From: Clostridiales bacterium
GTDB taxonomy: Bacteria; Bacillota; Clostridia; Saccharofermentanales; Saccharofermentanaceae
DNA length: 64,000 nucleotides
Assembly (NCBI GenBank): GCA_017551625.1
Contig: JAFZLF010000003.1
Location: 1-64,000 of the forward strand
Direction: 5' to 3'
The notes under the pieces are model-generated. The model had not been told where the DNA came from. It saw only the letters and a list, made by a program, of their open reading frames with translations, and did no database searches. Shown here piece by piece: positions 18,517 to 28,106 of the stretch (positions within the stretch are counted from its first letter, which is position 1; each line of letters starts with the position of its first letter). Position numbers and translations under genes: made by a program.

Positions 18517-20823
18517 TCATTCTTCATCAGGAGCAAACTCCATGACGCCGTTCTCATCCATGTCAAAATCTTCCATCTCGTCATCTGTGGATACGACCTT
18601 TCGGAGTGCTTCGAGGATCGTCTCATACTCTCTGACAAAGGCGCCGTGATTCTCGTCCACATATTCACGGTCTCCTCTTCCTGCAGCCTCCTCGAGATCC
18701 AGCGCGATCCTCTGGGGAACTTCCGCTCCGATCATCGCAGAAGTACTCTTCAGAGAATGGATCAGTATTCCGTAGTTATTCAAGTCTCCTGCCTTGAGGA
18801 ACTTCACGAGATCTTCCTTCTTTTCTTTTGATCCTTTCAAATACTCGAGCAGCATCGAGCGGTAAAATTCATCATCTCCGCCGCAATTAGCCAGTCCCTT
18901 TGCCGTATTGATCCCATGATCTTCTAGGATCTTAAACGGGGATTCCATATTCTCCTGATCCTTCTTCCATTCCTCCGAAGACGACTTCTCCTCCTCTTCC
19001 TTGACGATCTCGACTTTCTCCTCGGGTATATATTTCTTAAGCATCATCTCCAGATAAGTGCTATCGATCGGCTTAGTGAGATAGTCAACAAAACCCTTAG
19101 CCAGATACCTCTCGCGCGCACCCACGACTGCATCCGCAGTAAGGCAGATCACGGGAGTCTCAATATTCGGACCCTCCTTATGGCTCTTGATGGCGCGGAA
19201 TGTCTCTTCACCATCCATCTCCGGCATACGCTGGTCCATGAGGATCACGTCATACTTATTCACAAGCGCGAGCTCGACCGCCTCTTTGCCGCCGCCGGCG
19301 GTATCGATCTGAAGAAGCGTATCCTTCAGGAATTCTGTCGCCACGACAAGATTCATCTTCGTATCGTCGACGATCAGGATCTTCGCACTCGGTGCACGGA
19401 AGCTCTCGTGATACGCTTTCTTTTCACCGAGGCTCTTCTCAAACTTCTCCTTGAAATTACCGACCGGTTCTTCGGAGAGAACTTGCTGCGGGATCACTAC
19501 AGTAAACGTCGAACCGACACCATATGTGCTCTCGACCTTCACTTCACCGCCCATCATGTCCAGAAGCATCTTCGTGATCGCAAGTCCCAGACCGGTACCT
19601 TCCTTCGTACTGTTCTTCTCAAGGTCGACGCGCTCGAATTTGCCGAAGAGTTTTCCGATGTTTTCTTCGCTGATACCGATACCTGTATCCGTGACCGCCG
19701 CGATCAGACTCATGATGTTCTTACCATCCGGTCCGCTCTCTTCTCTCCTTCCCGTGATTTTCAGCGTTACTCCGCCCTTGTCAGTATACTTGACCGCATT
19801 GTTTAAGATATTCGTGATGACCTGACGGACACGCACCACATCCCCGAAGAGATGGTCCGGAAGATCGGCATCGACATCGGTCACGAAAGTCAGGTTCTTC
19901 TCTTTCGCTTTGAAATAAATCATGTTGCTGACATCGTTGATCACGGAGCTGAGCTGGTACTCCACCTCGACGATATCCAGTTTACCTTCTTCCACTTTCG
20001 TAAAATCGAGGATATCGTTAATGATCGCCAGAAGGTTACTTCCGGCACTGTCTACATTTCCTGCATAATTCCTGATCTTACGGAACGCCTCATGGTATGC
20101 CATCGGACTTGCGCCGGAGAGTTTTTCAGCCTTCGCAGACTCACGAAGGATCATCTCATTCATGCCGAGGACTGCATTGATCGGCGTTCTGATCTCATGG
20201 CTGGTATTAGCAAGAAAATCCGTCTTCGCCTCACTGGCTCGTCTGGCCGCTTCGAGTGCATTATCCTGTTTTATCTTTGCCTTAACTGTCTCATACTGGG
20301 CCACGGCAACCATGATGACATTTGCCAGATACATCATCGGAAGACGCGAATAATAGATCTCCGGGAATTGATAACCCATATCTCGGAGCGGTGTATTCAT
20401 ATAGACACACATGATGATGAAGAAAACCAGACAGAAATAAAGGCCGTAGGAAAGATTAAAGAAGAAGAACACCACAGGCACGGCCACGAAGAAAAGGAAA
20501 ACACTCGAACCGCCGGTGCCGCCCGTATACAGAAAGAATGTGAATGTGATCCAGTACACGACACACTGGATATTGATCGCCAGATGCATCAGCCACTTCC
20601 GTTTCTTCTTTCCGAATTTACAGATCGAGAAGTTCATGATGGCGATGGCCGTCATGACTGCACAGAACAGAGCATACTTGGCCACCAGCATATTGCCGTG
20701 GATGAAGTTATCGACACAGAGGTAAATACAGAATGGAACGACCACCGAATAGATAATGATGCTAAGTGTCAGATTGACTGTTACATAACGCTCATCGATA
20801 TGAAATCTCTTTAACTTCTCCAT
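18517..20823 (-). CDS. Hybrid histidine kinase with receiver and Hpt domains
   Basis: 768 residues. About six membrane helices fill residues 15-180 with no large external sensor. HisKA follows with SHEIRTP (H209), then the ATPase domain (NNAVKYTD, DTGIGI, GTGLGL at about 409-414), a receiver with phospho-acceptor D530 and K584, and a C-terminal Hpt domain with IHSLKSTS (H689). It is thus a full phosphorelay in one chain, but no DNA-binding partner is adjacent. A strong GGGGGGA precedes the ATG. It lies 12 bases before galK; a role in sugar sensing is only inferred from that. Confidence 0.88.
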   Translation of the reverse strand: MEKLKRFHIDERYVTVNLTLSIIIYSVVVPFCIYLCVDNFIHGNMLVAKYALFCAVMTAIAIMNFSICKFGKKKRKWLMHLAINIQCVVYWITFTFFLYTGGTGGSSVFLFFVAVPVVFFFFNLSYGLYFCLVFFIIMCVYMNTPLRDMGYQFPEIYYSRLPMMYLANVIMVAVAQYETVKAKIKQDNALEAARRASEAKTDFLANTSHEIRTPINAVLGMNEMILRESAKAEKLSGASPMAYHEAFRKIRNYAGNVDSAGSNLLAIINDILDFTKVEEGKLDIVEVEYQLSSVINDVSNMIYFKAKEKNLTFVTDVDADLPDHLFGDVVRVRQVITNILNNAVKYTDKGGVTLKITGRREESGPDGKNIMSLIAAVTDTGIGISEENIGKLFGKFERVDLEKNSTKEGTGLGLAITKMLLDMMGGEVKVESTYGVGSTFTVVIPQQVLSEEPVGNFKEKFEKSLGEKKAYHESFRAPSAKILIVDDTKMNLVVATEFLKDTLLQIDTAGGGKEAVELALVNKYDVILMDQRMPEMDGEETFRAIKSHKEGPNIETPVICLTADAVVGARERYLAKGFVDYLTKPIDSTYLEMMLKKYIPEEKVEIVKEEEEKSSSEEWKKDQENMESPFKILEDHGINTAKGLANCGGDDEFYRSMLLEYLKGSKEKKEDLVKFLKAGDLNNYGILIHSLKSTSAMIGAEVPQRIALDLEEAAGRGDREYVDENHGAFVREYETILEALRKVVSTDDEMEDFDMDENGVMEFAPDEE

Positions 20824-20904
20824 GAATCCCCCCGAAAAATAAAGAAATACTCATACAGTATATCATTATCATCTTAGTAAATCGATAAGGCGCATTTTAT
20901 CGTG

Positions 20905-20940
20905 AGAAAAGCGGCCACAGAAGTGATCCTCTGTGGCCGC
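20905..20940 (-). terminator. Intrinsic terminator after the Lys/Ala-rich gene
   Basis: GCGGCCACAG and CTGTGGCCGC form a perfect 10-base stem (20911-20940). On the minus strand it is followed by TTTTC. It ends the transcript of the gene at 20975-21475. Confidence 0.88.
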
Positions 20941-20974
20941 CGATCTGCTTAAGAATACTATTGATTCCCGGTTA

Positions 20975-21475
20975 TCAGAAGAGTTCTACAGCCTTTCCGT
21001 CCGCATCGAAGATCTTCTTTTCACCAGCTACTACATATACGTCACCGCCGAGCTTTGCAGCTTTCTTCTCGATGGCCTTAAACTCGATCTTCTGACCGTC
21101 GATCTCGAGGAAAATCTTGCCGAGTTTCTTCGCAGCAGCCTTCTTCGCCGGCGCTTTCTTCGCAGCGGCTTTCTTAGCCGGAGCCTTCTTCGCAGCAGCC
21201 TTCGGAGCAGCAGCCTTCTTAGCCGGAGCTTTCTTTGCAGCGGCCTTCGGAGCAGCAGCCTTCTTCGCCGGTGCCTTCTTCGCAGCAGCCTTCTTTACTT
21301 CTGCCTTCGGAGCTTCTACCTTCGCAGCAGCCTTCGGAGCAGCAGCTTTCTTAGCCGGTGCTTTCTTCGCAGCAGCCTTCTTTGCCGGTGCCTTCTTCGC
21401 AGCAACTTTCTTAGCCGGTGCTTTTACAGCCGGTTTTGCTTCAACTTTTGCTTCTACTTTTTTCTCATCTGCCAT
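20975..21475 (-). CDS. Histone H1-like Lys/Ala/Pro-repeat protein
   Basis: 166 residues from the ATG at 21475 (GGAGGA 8 bases upstream); an upstream in-frame ATG has no ribosome site. Residues about 18-115 are imperfect repeats of KKAPAKKAA and KAAAPKAAA, as in bacterial H1-like nucleoid proteins. The last 50 residues form a small folded domain ([36 protein letters not shown]) that resembles the DUF6465 tail found in clostridial proteins. The repeats would bind DNA or RNA non-specifically; this is family knowledge, not shown here. It has its own promoter and terminator. Confidence 0.8.
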   Translation of the reverse strand: MADEKKVEAKVEAKPAVKAPAKKVAAKKAPAKKAAAKKAPAKKAAAPKAAAKVEAPKAEVKKAAAKKAPAKKAAAPKAAAKKAPAKKAAAPKAAAKKAPAKKAAAKKAPAKKAAAKKLGKIFLEIDGQKIEFKAIEKKAAKLGGDVYVVAGEKKIFDADGKAVELF

Positions 21476-21515
21476 ATAACTAATCCTCCAATTCATTTAG
21501 CGCAAAGCAGTGTTG

Positions 21516-21557
21516 TTATGATAATTTCATAATAACTATATGTTGAAATTCCGTCAA
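21516..21557 (-). promoter_or_regulatory. Promoter with inverted repeat for the Lys/Ala-rich gene
   Basis: On the minus strand TTGACG (21552-21557), 17 bases, TATTAT (21529-21534). A perfect inverted repeat TTATGA/TCATAA (21516-21532) overlaps the -10 box and could be an operator. The -35 box overlaps the end of the kinase gene. Confidence 0.65.
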
Positions 21558-24500
21558 CATGAAAAACGATAATTCCATTCCAGCCGATATAGGAAAAGAT
21601 CACCGTTTCCGGCATCGACTGCAGTGCTGTCTCCGGAGTGGTTAACAGTAAGTCTCCCTAATCTCACATCCACTTCTTTTTCATCGATACGATACGGATA
21701 TTTTCTATCCGGGAATGTATCCTTTTCATGATCCTCATCAAACTCCATCACACGAATCGATTGATCGTTAAATGTGCACAGGATCAAATGTGTTCGAGGG
21801 AGAAAGCGCATATCGACAACTCCACCCGGATACACCTGCACGAGGTACATACACTCTCTTCTTTTCCCGATGTCCCAGACACTGAATTCTTCTCCGCATT
21901 TCACGATCGCAAAGCGGTCATCATCGGATAAATCGAGTCTTGCGTTCTGATATGTTTTAGAAGCTTTTTCCATACTCAAGTGAGAATAAACTACAGATTG
22001 ATTCTCTTCCTTCATCCATGTGAAATCGCCAAAAGAATTTCTTCCGGCTACGAAGATCCGCGATGCATCTTTCGAGAAACGCAGCTCACCACAATGATCC
22101 GAAACACAGATCGATTTTACGATCTTATCTGAGGAGACATCATACACGTAGAGTCTGCGTTCATCGACAGCTTTCTTTAAAAGCGTCTTTTTCCTGACAA
22201 AACATGTATTGACAGCCAGGTATCTTCCATCAGCGGATGCCGCCACAAACGTTTCCCGCCCAGGTCTACCTGTAAGTTCTTCCGGCAGGGTCCTATCCAC
22301 ATTTCCATGTTGTCTGTCGAGAAGATACGCGCGAGCATCTGTAATAACAAGAACAAGAAGGCTCATTGGTACAGAATCAAAAGCAAGGACAGTTTCCCCT
22401 TCCGGGGCAAAGCGGAACTGTACGCTTCCATCGCGTGCGTCGAGTACAGATAGTCCGCGATCTTTCAAGCAAAGAATCAGATTTCCATCCCAGCTGAAGC
22501 TTACCTGTTTATTTGTCATTCCTACTTTGAACGTATCTATCTTCTGTAACTTTTTAATACTGGTTCTGATTCCTCTTCTTCCGACATATTCGGCATAGTT
22601 TATCGCCGCCGGATCGTTCTCATAACCCGGAAGTTCTCTTGCCTCGAGGCAGCATCCGGAAGCACCGGCAAAATCACTTTTCTCATAGGCTGCTCTGGCC
22701 TCATGCATAAGATCTTCGTACTGTTGGTCAGTCGTTCTCTGTTCTTTTATACTCCGCACATGTGCCAGTGAAAAAGGCGCACGGTATTTCCCGGGAAAAT
22801 CCCATACGCCATGCATATCGGCTTTTCTCGTCTGGAGGCATCTTCCGGCAAGGTTCCACACCCGTACTTTATCTTGACGAGGTTCTTTCACCAGAAATGA
22901 TCCGTCGGCCGCCAGAAGGATCCCCGCACTCCCGACTCCGGAGCCGGTCACGCTCTTCTTTAAGATCGTTTTCCCATCCGGAACCGAGTACACCTCCATA
23001 ACGCCGTCCTGCGTGAGAACATAGAGTCTTTTCTCATCTTCCGAAAATGAGCAGCCTCCGATCGGCGCCCCGACAGAAGACAATACACGTATGAGTTCTC
23101 CATTCCGGGCATCAAGCAATACGACCGGAAACCCCTTCCTGACAGGCGCCATCACGAGGTCTGTTGCTCGAAGAGGAACAGCTGCAACATAGTGATTACC
23201 GAACGCGATATCATAATACTCACTCTTCGTGCCGAGGGAATACATCTTTTTCCCGCTCCCGATTTCATACACTCGGGTATGCTCATCACTTACCGGCTCA
23301 TATGAATAGTCCGAATCCAGATCATATCCCTGATTATTCGTGCCATTCAGTTCTTCGATATACCGGACCCCATGAATCGCGATGAGTCGGCCATTATCAA
23401 GGAAAGCGAGTCTTCCGTTTCCGTCACACAATCCCTTATCCCCGTCGAAAAGAACTGTTCCGGAGCGAAGATCTGTAACAACACAGGCGAACACTTTCCG
23501 GTCACGTGTTCCTTCTTCTTTTCTTTCGATGATGGATGCAGCTCGCGACGCATCCAAAGACACGGTTTCTTTCACATCGAGGATCACTCCGTTGCAAGAA
23601 AAAACATCATCAGAGGACTCACACATAGCCACTTCACGGACTCTGGAGATAGCATCCAGTTCTGTTTGACGGCTCATATCCGATTCTTCTTTCCCATCAG
23701 ATCCCTCTCGGATTATTTTTCCCGCTTCATCGAGTTTCTCGAGAGCCAGTGTTCGCTGTCCGCCTTCGATTGCCAGCTGCGCCATCATGATCGCTATATC
23801 TGTGGTCTTCGCCTGGTCTTCTATGACACTCATGTCATGATATATATCTTCGTCCGTGATGGAACCATCCCGCCATCTTAACAGTCCCCTGTTGTATGTC
23901 ACATACGGATTTTCCGGGTCCACTTCAAGTGCTTCATCAAGAAGCGCACGCGCTTCTTTCTCCATCCCGAGATCCAGAAAACTGAGAGCCCGATTATTGA
24001 TCGTTCCTGCTGTATTCTTCACTTCGTAGACAGTTCTCGGATAGTGCTGCCCTGTCACGGATTCATAAACCGAAGTGAGTGCTTCTAAGATACAATCAAA
24101 AGAACTCGTGCTTCTTTCCCTGCCCACGCATTTTCTTAGGATCTGCTCAAGCTGTGGCGGGATCACGACTCTCTTTTCGTCGGAGTCGATCCACGCATAG
24201 GCTTGCGCGCCTGTTTTCCACGGCCGTGAACCGAGATACATCGCAAGCACGGTCAGCGCCCATGCATATACGTCCATCCATTTTTCAGCCATCGCACCGT
24301 CCGCCTGTTCCTGCGGACAATACTCGATCGTATAACCTGTCGAATTCCTCTTCGATTCTTCCCACAGATCAGCCACGCTCACAGACAGACCGAAGTCAGT
24401 GACTTTCGCCACCCACTTCCCCGTCAGCATGATATTCCCGGGTTTCACATCCTGATGTATCAGGCCATGACTATTCGCGTAAGAAAGTCCTCTGGCCGTC

Positions 24501-25033
24501 TGTATCGCGATATCCAGAAGCCGTTCCCGTATTACTTCTTCTGTCCCGTCATAAAGCGTCCCGTTTCTGATGCATTCTCTCAGGCTACCTCCGTCACACC
24601 ACTCAGAGAATACTGAAGGAACACCTCCGACCTCTCGGACGTAATAACATGAAACCACATTCGGATGCAGACCCAGATCGATCCAGTATTTACATTCTTC
24701 GACAAACTCTTGTTTTCTTTTGCGGCCGCCCTCAGCAAAGAACCTGGGCTGCGGACGTTTCATCGCCAGGTCGATATCCCAGCCCTCGTGACGGACCTTC
24801 CAGACACTTCCCATACCGCCGGAGATCGCATCCGAAAGAACCGTATATGTCTCGAGGATCCGGGTATCTTTTGTTATCTGTTCATTGGAAATCGCATCAG
24901 ACGGCATATCGCCGGACCTGCTCTCCTCGGGACAGAAAGAGTCTCCGGGGCTTATCTGGCGGGACAGTTCTTCCGAAGAGCCATCCTTACTGACAGAAAC
25001 ACTAAAACTTCTCGACTCTTCACTATCGTTCAT
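21554..25033 (-). CDS. Ser/Thr protein kinase with TPR and WD40-like propellers
   Basis: 1159 residues from the ATG at 25033, which overlaps the stop of the upstream gene (ATGA). The Hanks-type kinase domain spans about 60-320: glycine loop SGGMGSVW, catalytic-lobe lysine K92 in LAMKRP, HQDVKPGN (D195, N200) and DFG (D213), so it should be active. TPR-like helices follow (about 340-440), then strand repeats that look like two propellers (about 470-780 and 840-1159) split by another helical stretch. There is no membrane helix, so it is probably cytoplasmic, unlike PASTA kinases. The substrate may be its DUF1266 partner. Confidence 0.85.
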   Translation of the reverse strand: MNDSEESRSFSVSVSKDGSSEELSRQISPGDSFCPEESRSGDMPSDAISNEQITKDTRILETYTVLSDAISGGMGSVWKVRHEGWDIDLAMKRPQPRFFAEGGRKRKQEFVEECKYWIDLGLHPNVVSCYYVREVGGVPSVFSEWCDGGSLRECIRNGTLYDGTEEVIRERLLDIAIQTARGLSYANSHGLIHQDVKPGNIMLTGKWVAKVTDFGLSVSVADLWEESKRNSTGYTIEYCPQEQADGAMAEKWMDVYAWALTVLAMYLGSRPWKTGAQAYAWIDSDEKRVVIPPQLEQILRKCVGRERSTSSFDCILEALTSVYESVTGQHYPRTVYEVKNTAGTINNRALSFLDLGMEKEARALLDEALEVDPENPYVTYNRGLLRWRDGSITDEDIYHDMSVIEDQAKTTDIAIMMAQLAIEGGQRTLALEKLDEAGKIIREGSDGKEESDMSRQTELDAISRVREVAMCESSDDVFSCNGVILDVKETVSLDASRAASIIERKEEGTRDRKVFACVVTDLRSGTVLFDGDKGLCDGNGRLAFLDNGRLIAIHGVRYIEELNGTNNQGYDLDSDYSYEPVSDEHTRVYEIGSGKKMYSLGTKSEYYDIAFGNHYVAAVPLRATDLVMAPVRKGFPVVLLDARNGELIRVLSSVGAPIGGCSFSEDEKRLYVLTQDGVMEVYSVPDGKTILKKSVTGSGVGSAGILLAADGSFLVKEPRQDKVRVWNLAGRCLQTRKADMHGVWDFPGKYRAPFSLAHVRSIKEQRTTDQQYEDLMHEARAAYEKSDFAGASGCCLEARELPGYENDPAAINYAEYVGRRGIRTSIKKLQKIDTFKVGMTNKQVSFSWDGNLILCLKDRGLSVLDARDGSVQFRFAPEGETVLAFDSVPMSLLVLVITDARAYLLDRQHGNVDRTLPEELTGRPGRETFVAASADGRYLAVNTCFVRKKTLLKKAVDERRLYVYDVSSDKIVKSICVSDHCGELRFSKDASRIFVAGRNSFGDFTWMKEENQSVVYSHLSMEKASKTYQNARLDLSDDDRFAIVKCGEEFSVWDIGKRRECMYLVQVYPGGVVDMRFLPRTHLILCTFNDQSIRVMEFDEDHEKDTFPDRKYPYRIDEKEVDVRLGRLTVNHSGDSTAVDAGNGDLFLYRLEWNYRFSC

Positions 25034-26130
25034 ATATGCCCCAGCCACTCGATACCCGGATAGGTCTGCATACAGAAGACGCCGACATTGATTGCAAAAC
25101 GCGCAGACTGATTGATGTTATAGCTCGTATCACGTGTAAAAGCATTGTAAAAAGCGCCAATCGTCAGAGAGTGCGTAAACTCCTCCCATGACTTAAAGAG
25201 ACGCTTACATTCATCGTTGGCGAAGAGATACGTCTGCATCATCTCCGTATTCGACAGCATATCGACCGAATACATGAATCGGGCGATCGCCAGCATATCA
25301 CTATAATCCCAGGCCGCCAATCCACCATCGGGAATGAACTCTTTCATCTTACTAAGAGCGAGTTTCGACGCTTCGTAGTGCGTCAACTGCTTCGCATTGA
25401 GTTTGTCAAGCGCAGGTTCCTCACCGGTCTTAATGATGTGAAGGATCTCCGAGGTAAACGGAGCGAGACGGTTCTTACCGAAATCCTGCTGCAGGCTCGT
25501 AAGATCCGTGATATGCATACGATCCTTAAGGAAGGAGACGACTTTCGGTTTATCCTCTTCACTACACTTAAACAACGGCTGATCCAGCGGGAGCTTCACA
25601 CCCAGGTTACTCGACATAAACGACGATCCCATAGCAGAGATATACGGAAGAATATCAAGTTCCGGGATCGTCTTCTTCTCGGCCGCCGCCTGCGTTTTGG
25701 CCGCGTAGTCCGGAAAGAACTTCGAAAAAGCGTTATATGCACGGTCCATATCTTTCTTGACGTACCCCATGCTGTCCTTGACCAGTTCGTCACACTCATT
25801 CCATGACGGATCGATCTCGGCTCTTCTTCTATAGCACTCGATGGCCTTAAACTCACAGTCGCTCTGATCGTAGATATAACCTGTCATATAGAAAAGCTTG
25901 CCGATATCAGAAGGCTCGCTGCAGCGCGGGGACAGCTTGGCGATCTCTTCTCTCGCTTCCGGATAACGCTTGAGATTATTGAGCGCAGAAATCTTTCGGA
26001 ACCACAGTTTATTACTGCGATCTTCCAAAGGGATCTCCTCTATCTTCTGAAGGATCTTCTCATACTCATCCTCGTCGTGCCACTTATCCAGGACTTCATA
26101 GATCGGATCGTTGTCGCTGATTACTGCCAT
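25030..26130 (-). CDS. TPR plus DUF1266 protein coupled to the kinase
   Basis: 366 residues. The N-terminal 150 residues are TPR-like helices; the C-terminal part matches the DUF1266 pattern (AAWDYSDMLAIARFMYSV, then LFKSWEEFTHSLTIGAF). Its stop overlaps the kinase start by four bases, so the two are translated together. GAGGTAAG precedes the ATG. Function unknown; coupling suggests a partner or substrate of the kinase. Confidence 0.72.
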   Translation of the reverse strand: MAVISDNDPIYEVLDKWHDEDEYEKILQKIEEIPLEDRSNKLWFRKISALNNLKRYPEAREEIAKLSPRCSEPSDIGKLFYMTGYIYDQSDCEFKAIECYRRRAEIDPSWNECDELVKDSMGYVKKDMDRAYNAFSKFFPDYAAKTQAAAEKKTIPELDILPYISAMGSSFMSSNLGVKLPLDQPLFKCSEEDKPKVVSFLKDRMHITDLTSLQQDFGKNRLAPFTSEILHIIKTGEEPALDKLNAKQLTHYEASKLALSKMKEFIPDGGLAAWDYSDMLAIARFMYSVDMLSNTEMMQTYLFANDECKRLFKSWEEFTHSLTIGAFYNAFTRDTSYNINQSARFAINVGVFCMQTYPGIEWLGHI

Positions 26131-26261
26131 AGTTCTTACCTCATCTTTAAATAGTGGGCCTGTCGCTTATTCTTCACGATCATTTTCCTATTAGAGAATA
26201 CACTAAGTCAATAGCAAAACATCGGGTTTTTCCGTCAAAAAAGAGATTTTATCAGAATAGT

Positions 26262-26290
26262 TTGACAACAAAGAAACATAAGGATATTAT
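26262..26290 (+). promoter_or_regulatory. Consensus sigma-A promoter
   Basis: TTGACA (26262-26267), 17 bases, TATTAT (26285-26290), about 68 bases before the ATG at 26358. Confidence 0.85.
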
Positions 26291-26357
26291 TATGACCGAA
26301 TGAAGAAATGTTCTTCGACAAAGAAAAAAAAACAAAGTGAAGATGAGGAGTAAAATT

Positions 26358-26819
26358 ATGAAAACTGTTAAGAAACTTGTAGCAGCTGTTCTGGTAACTG
26401 CAATGGCTCTGTCTCTGGCCGCTTGCGGTGGTAGCAAGGTAAAGAAGATCTCTGCTGACGACTTTAAGTCCAAGCTCGAGAAGGAAGGCTACACCGTTAT
26501 GGAAACAGAAGGTGACGAAGGCGTGAAGACAGCTATGATGGCTTACAACAGCGATATGTCTGTTATGCTCACCTACAGCCTCTTTGAATCCAAGGATGAC
26601 GCTAAGAAGAACTTCGACAACTTCAAGGATGGCGCTGAAGAAGCGAAGAAGTCCGGCGAGATCGAGAAGTTGAGCACCAGCTCCAGCAAGATCACAGCAG
26701 ATGGTGGCGAGAGCGGCTACGTTGTTGTTGCTTACGCAGAAGACATGATCATCATGGCTACATCCCTTTCCGGTGATGCTGATGCCGTGAAGTCTGCCTG
26801 CAAGACACTGGGCATCTGA
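26358..26819 (+). CDS. Small lipoprotein of unknown function
   Basis: 153 residues from the ATG at 26358, chosen for GATGAGGAG upstream and because it opens a clean lipoprotein signal peptide (lipobox LAAC, Cys at about 22). The mature part is small, charged and soluble. Codon use is strongly biased (AAG, GCT, CTG) and the promoter is near-consensus, so it is probably highly expressed. No family recognised. Confidence 0.75.
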   Translation: MKTVKKLVAAVLVTAMALSLAACGGSKVKKISADDFKSKLEKEGYTVMETEGDEGVKTAMMAYNSDMSVMLTYSLFESKDDAKKNFDNFKDGAEEAKKSGEIEKLSTSSSKITADGGESGYVVVAYAEDMIIMATSLSGDADAVKSACKTLGI

Positions 26820-26845
26820 TTCCTCAGATATTACAGCGATTACGA

Positions 26846-26877
26846 GAGGAACTGCCGCACGGCAGTTCCTCTTTTTT
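26846..26877 (+). terminator. Intrinsic terminator
   Basis: GAGGAACTGCC and GGCAGTTCCTC form an 11-base perfect stem with a GCAC loop, followed by TTTTTT. It lies 26 bases after the lipoprotein stop and also faces the end of the MocR-type gene. Confidence 0.93.
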
Positions 26878-26900
26878 GTTCCCAGATCTACGCATCCTCA

Positions 26901-28013
26901 TCACTCTTTTCTTCTTCTTCTCCTCATCCTGTTGATATGCCGTTCGAAATCCCCGCTTCGGAGAAGCTCCGCGAGGACATACTGCTCGAAGATCGGAACA
27001 GTGCAGGAGTAGAATCCGAGTTTTTCTTCGAAAGGCTTCACCAGATCAGGCGGCAGGATCATATATCCGATACGCATTGACGGTGCCAGCGTCCTCGAAA
27101 ACGTGTTCAGATAGATTACATCCACATCCGGATCCATCGAAAAGATAGGCTCCTCGGCCTTCTTTGAGATCGTCAGCTCCGAATCGTAGTTGTCTTCTAC
27201 GATCAGTCCTCCCCGCTTCTTTGCCCATCTAAGATATTCGAGTTTCTTCGAGATGTCAGCGGTGACACCTGACGGGAAACTGTGGAATGGCGTCACATGC
27301 AGGACCTTTGCCTTCGTCTTCTTTAGTGCTTCTGATGAGATTCCTTCAGATGTCATCGGAAGCGGATCACAGGTGATACCCATCGATTCATATACGGATC
27401 TTATCTTCTTATAAGAAGGTTCCTCTATGGCAAAAAGTATTCGTGACGAAGCGCCGGTCCCCTCCGCTGCGAAGTCTCCGAGAAGCTGTGCGATCAGCCC
27501 ATAGAGATACTCTGATCCGGATCCCACGATGATCTGAGAGGGCTCGACCGTGATACCACGGCTCCTTCCGAGATACAGGCAGATCTCATTTCGAAGCTCC
27601 GCGCAGCCATGGTTCGGAGATTTAATAAGTATGTTCTCCCCATGATCAAGAAGTGCTTTTCGCATGGTCTTCGCAAGAACAGAGAACGGAAACTCACCGA
27701 AATCACTGGGTTGCTCATCCTTCTCGAGAACAAGCGCTTCTTTTCTTCCGTTATCCTGGCCGAGAAAATCTTCACCTCTGTATGTCACGAAAACTCCGCT
27801 CCGCTCACGGCTCTGGACATATCCTTCTTCAGATAGAAGAGTGAGTGTATGCTCGACCGTGATGACGCTCACACCGGTTTCATCGGCGATCACACGCTTC
27901 GAGGGCAGTTTCGCACCGTATGGATAGATACCTGCGACGATATCCCTTACAAAAGAATGATAGAGCTGGATGTAAGCGGGCTCAGCGTTTTCTTTATTGA
28001 TTCGCACATTCAT
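26901..28013 (-). CDS. MocR/GntR-type regulator, short and lacking the PLP lysine
   Basis: 370 residues. A GntR winged helix (residues 1-75, PSKRVIADETGVSVITVE) is fused to an aminotransferase-like domain. In MocR proteins the PLP-binding lysine sits in F-S-K; here the site reads TFSRTLAPS, with Arg at 307. The protein stops after HINRMRRRRRKE, roughly 90 residues before the usual MocR end, losing the small C-terminal subdomain. Divergent from an ECF transporter S component 94 bases away, so a vitamin B6 regulator (PdxR-like) is the natural guess, but the two changes suggest altered or lost PLP sensing. The ribosome site is weak. Confidence 0.75.
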   Translation of the reverse strand: MNVRINKENAEPAYIQLYHSFVRDIVAGIYPYGAKLPSKRVIADETGVSVITVEHTLTLLSEEGYVQSRERSGVFVTYRGEDFLGQDNGRKEALVLEKDEQPSDFGEFPFSVLAKTMRKALLDHGENILIKSPNHGCAELRNEICLYLGRSRGITVEPSQIIVGSGSEYLYGLIAQLLGDFAAEGTGASSRILFAIEEPSYKKIRSVYESMGITCDPLPMTSEGISSEALKKTKAKVLHVTPFHSFPSGVTADISKKLEYLRWAKKRGGLIVEDNYDSELTISKKAEEPIFSMDPDVDVIYLNTFSRTLAPSMRIGYMILPPDLVKPFEEKLGFYSCTVPIFEQYVLAELLRSGDFERHINRMRRRRRKE

Positions 28014-28106
28014 CTGGTTATATATTTTTCTCCCGTTTTGGTCATTTTTATATGTTCAGAATAATGATACTCTTGTCAGCGTAGGAAGTAAAGGAGAAAC
28101 ACAAAA

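Noticed and set aside
20933..21532. Plus-strand frames opposite the Lys/Ala repeats (Phe/Ala-rich and Leu/Arg-rich)
   Set aside because: They are by-products of the repeat sequence; the minus-strand frame has a promoter, ribosome site, folded tail and terminator.
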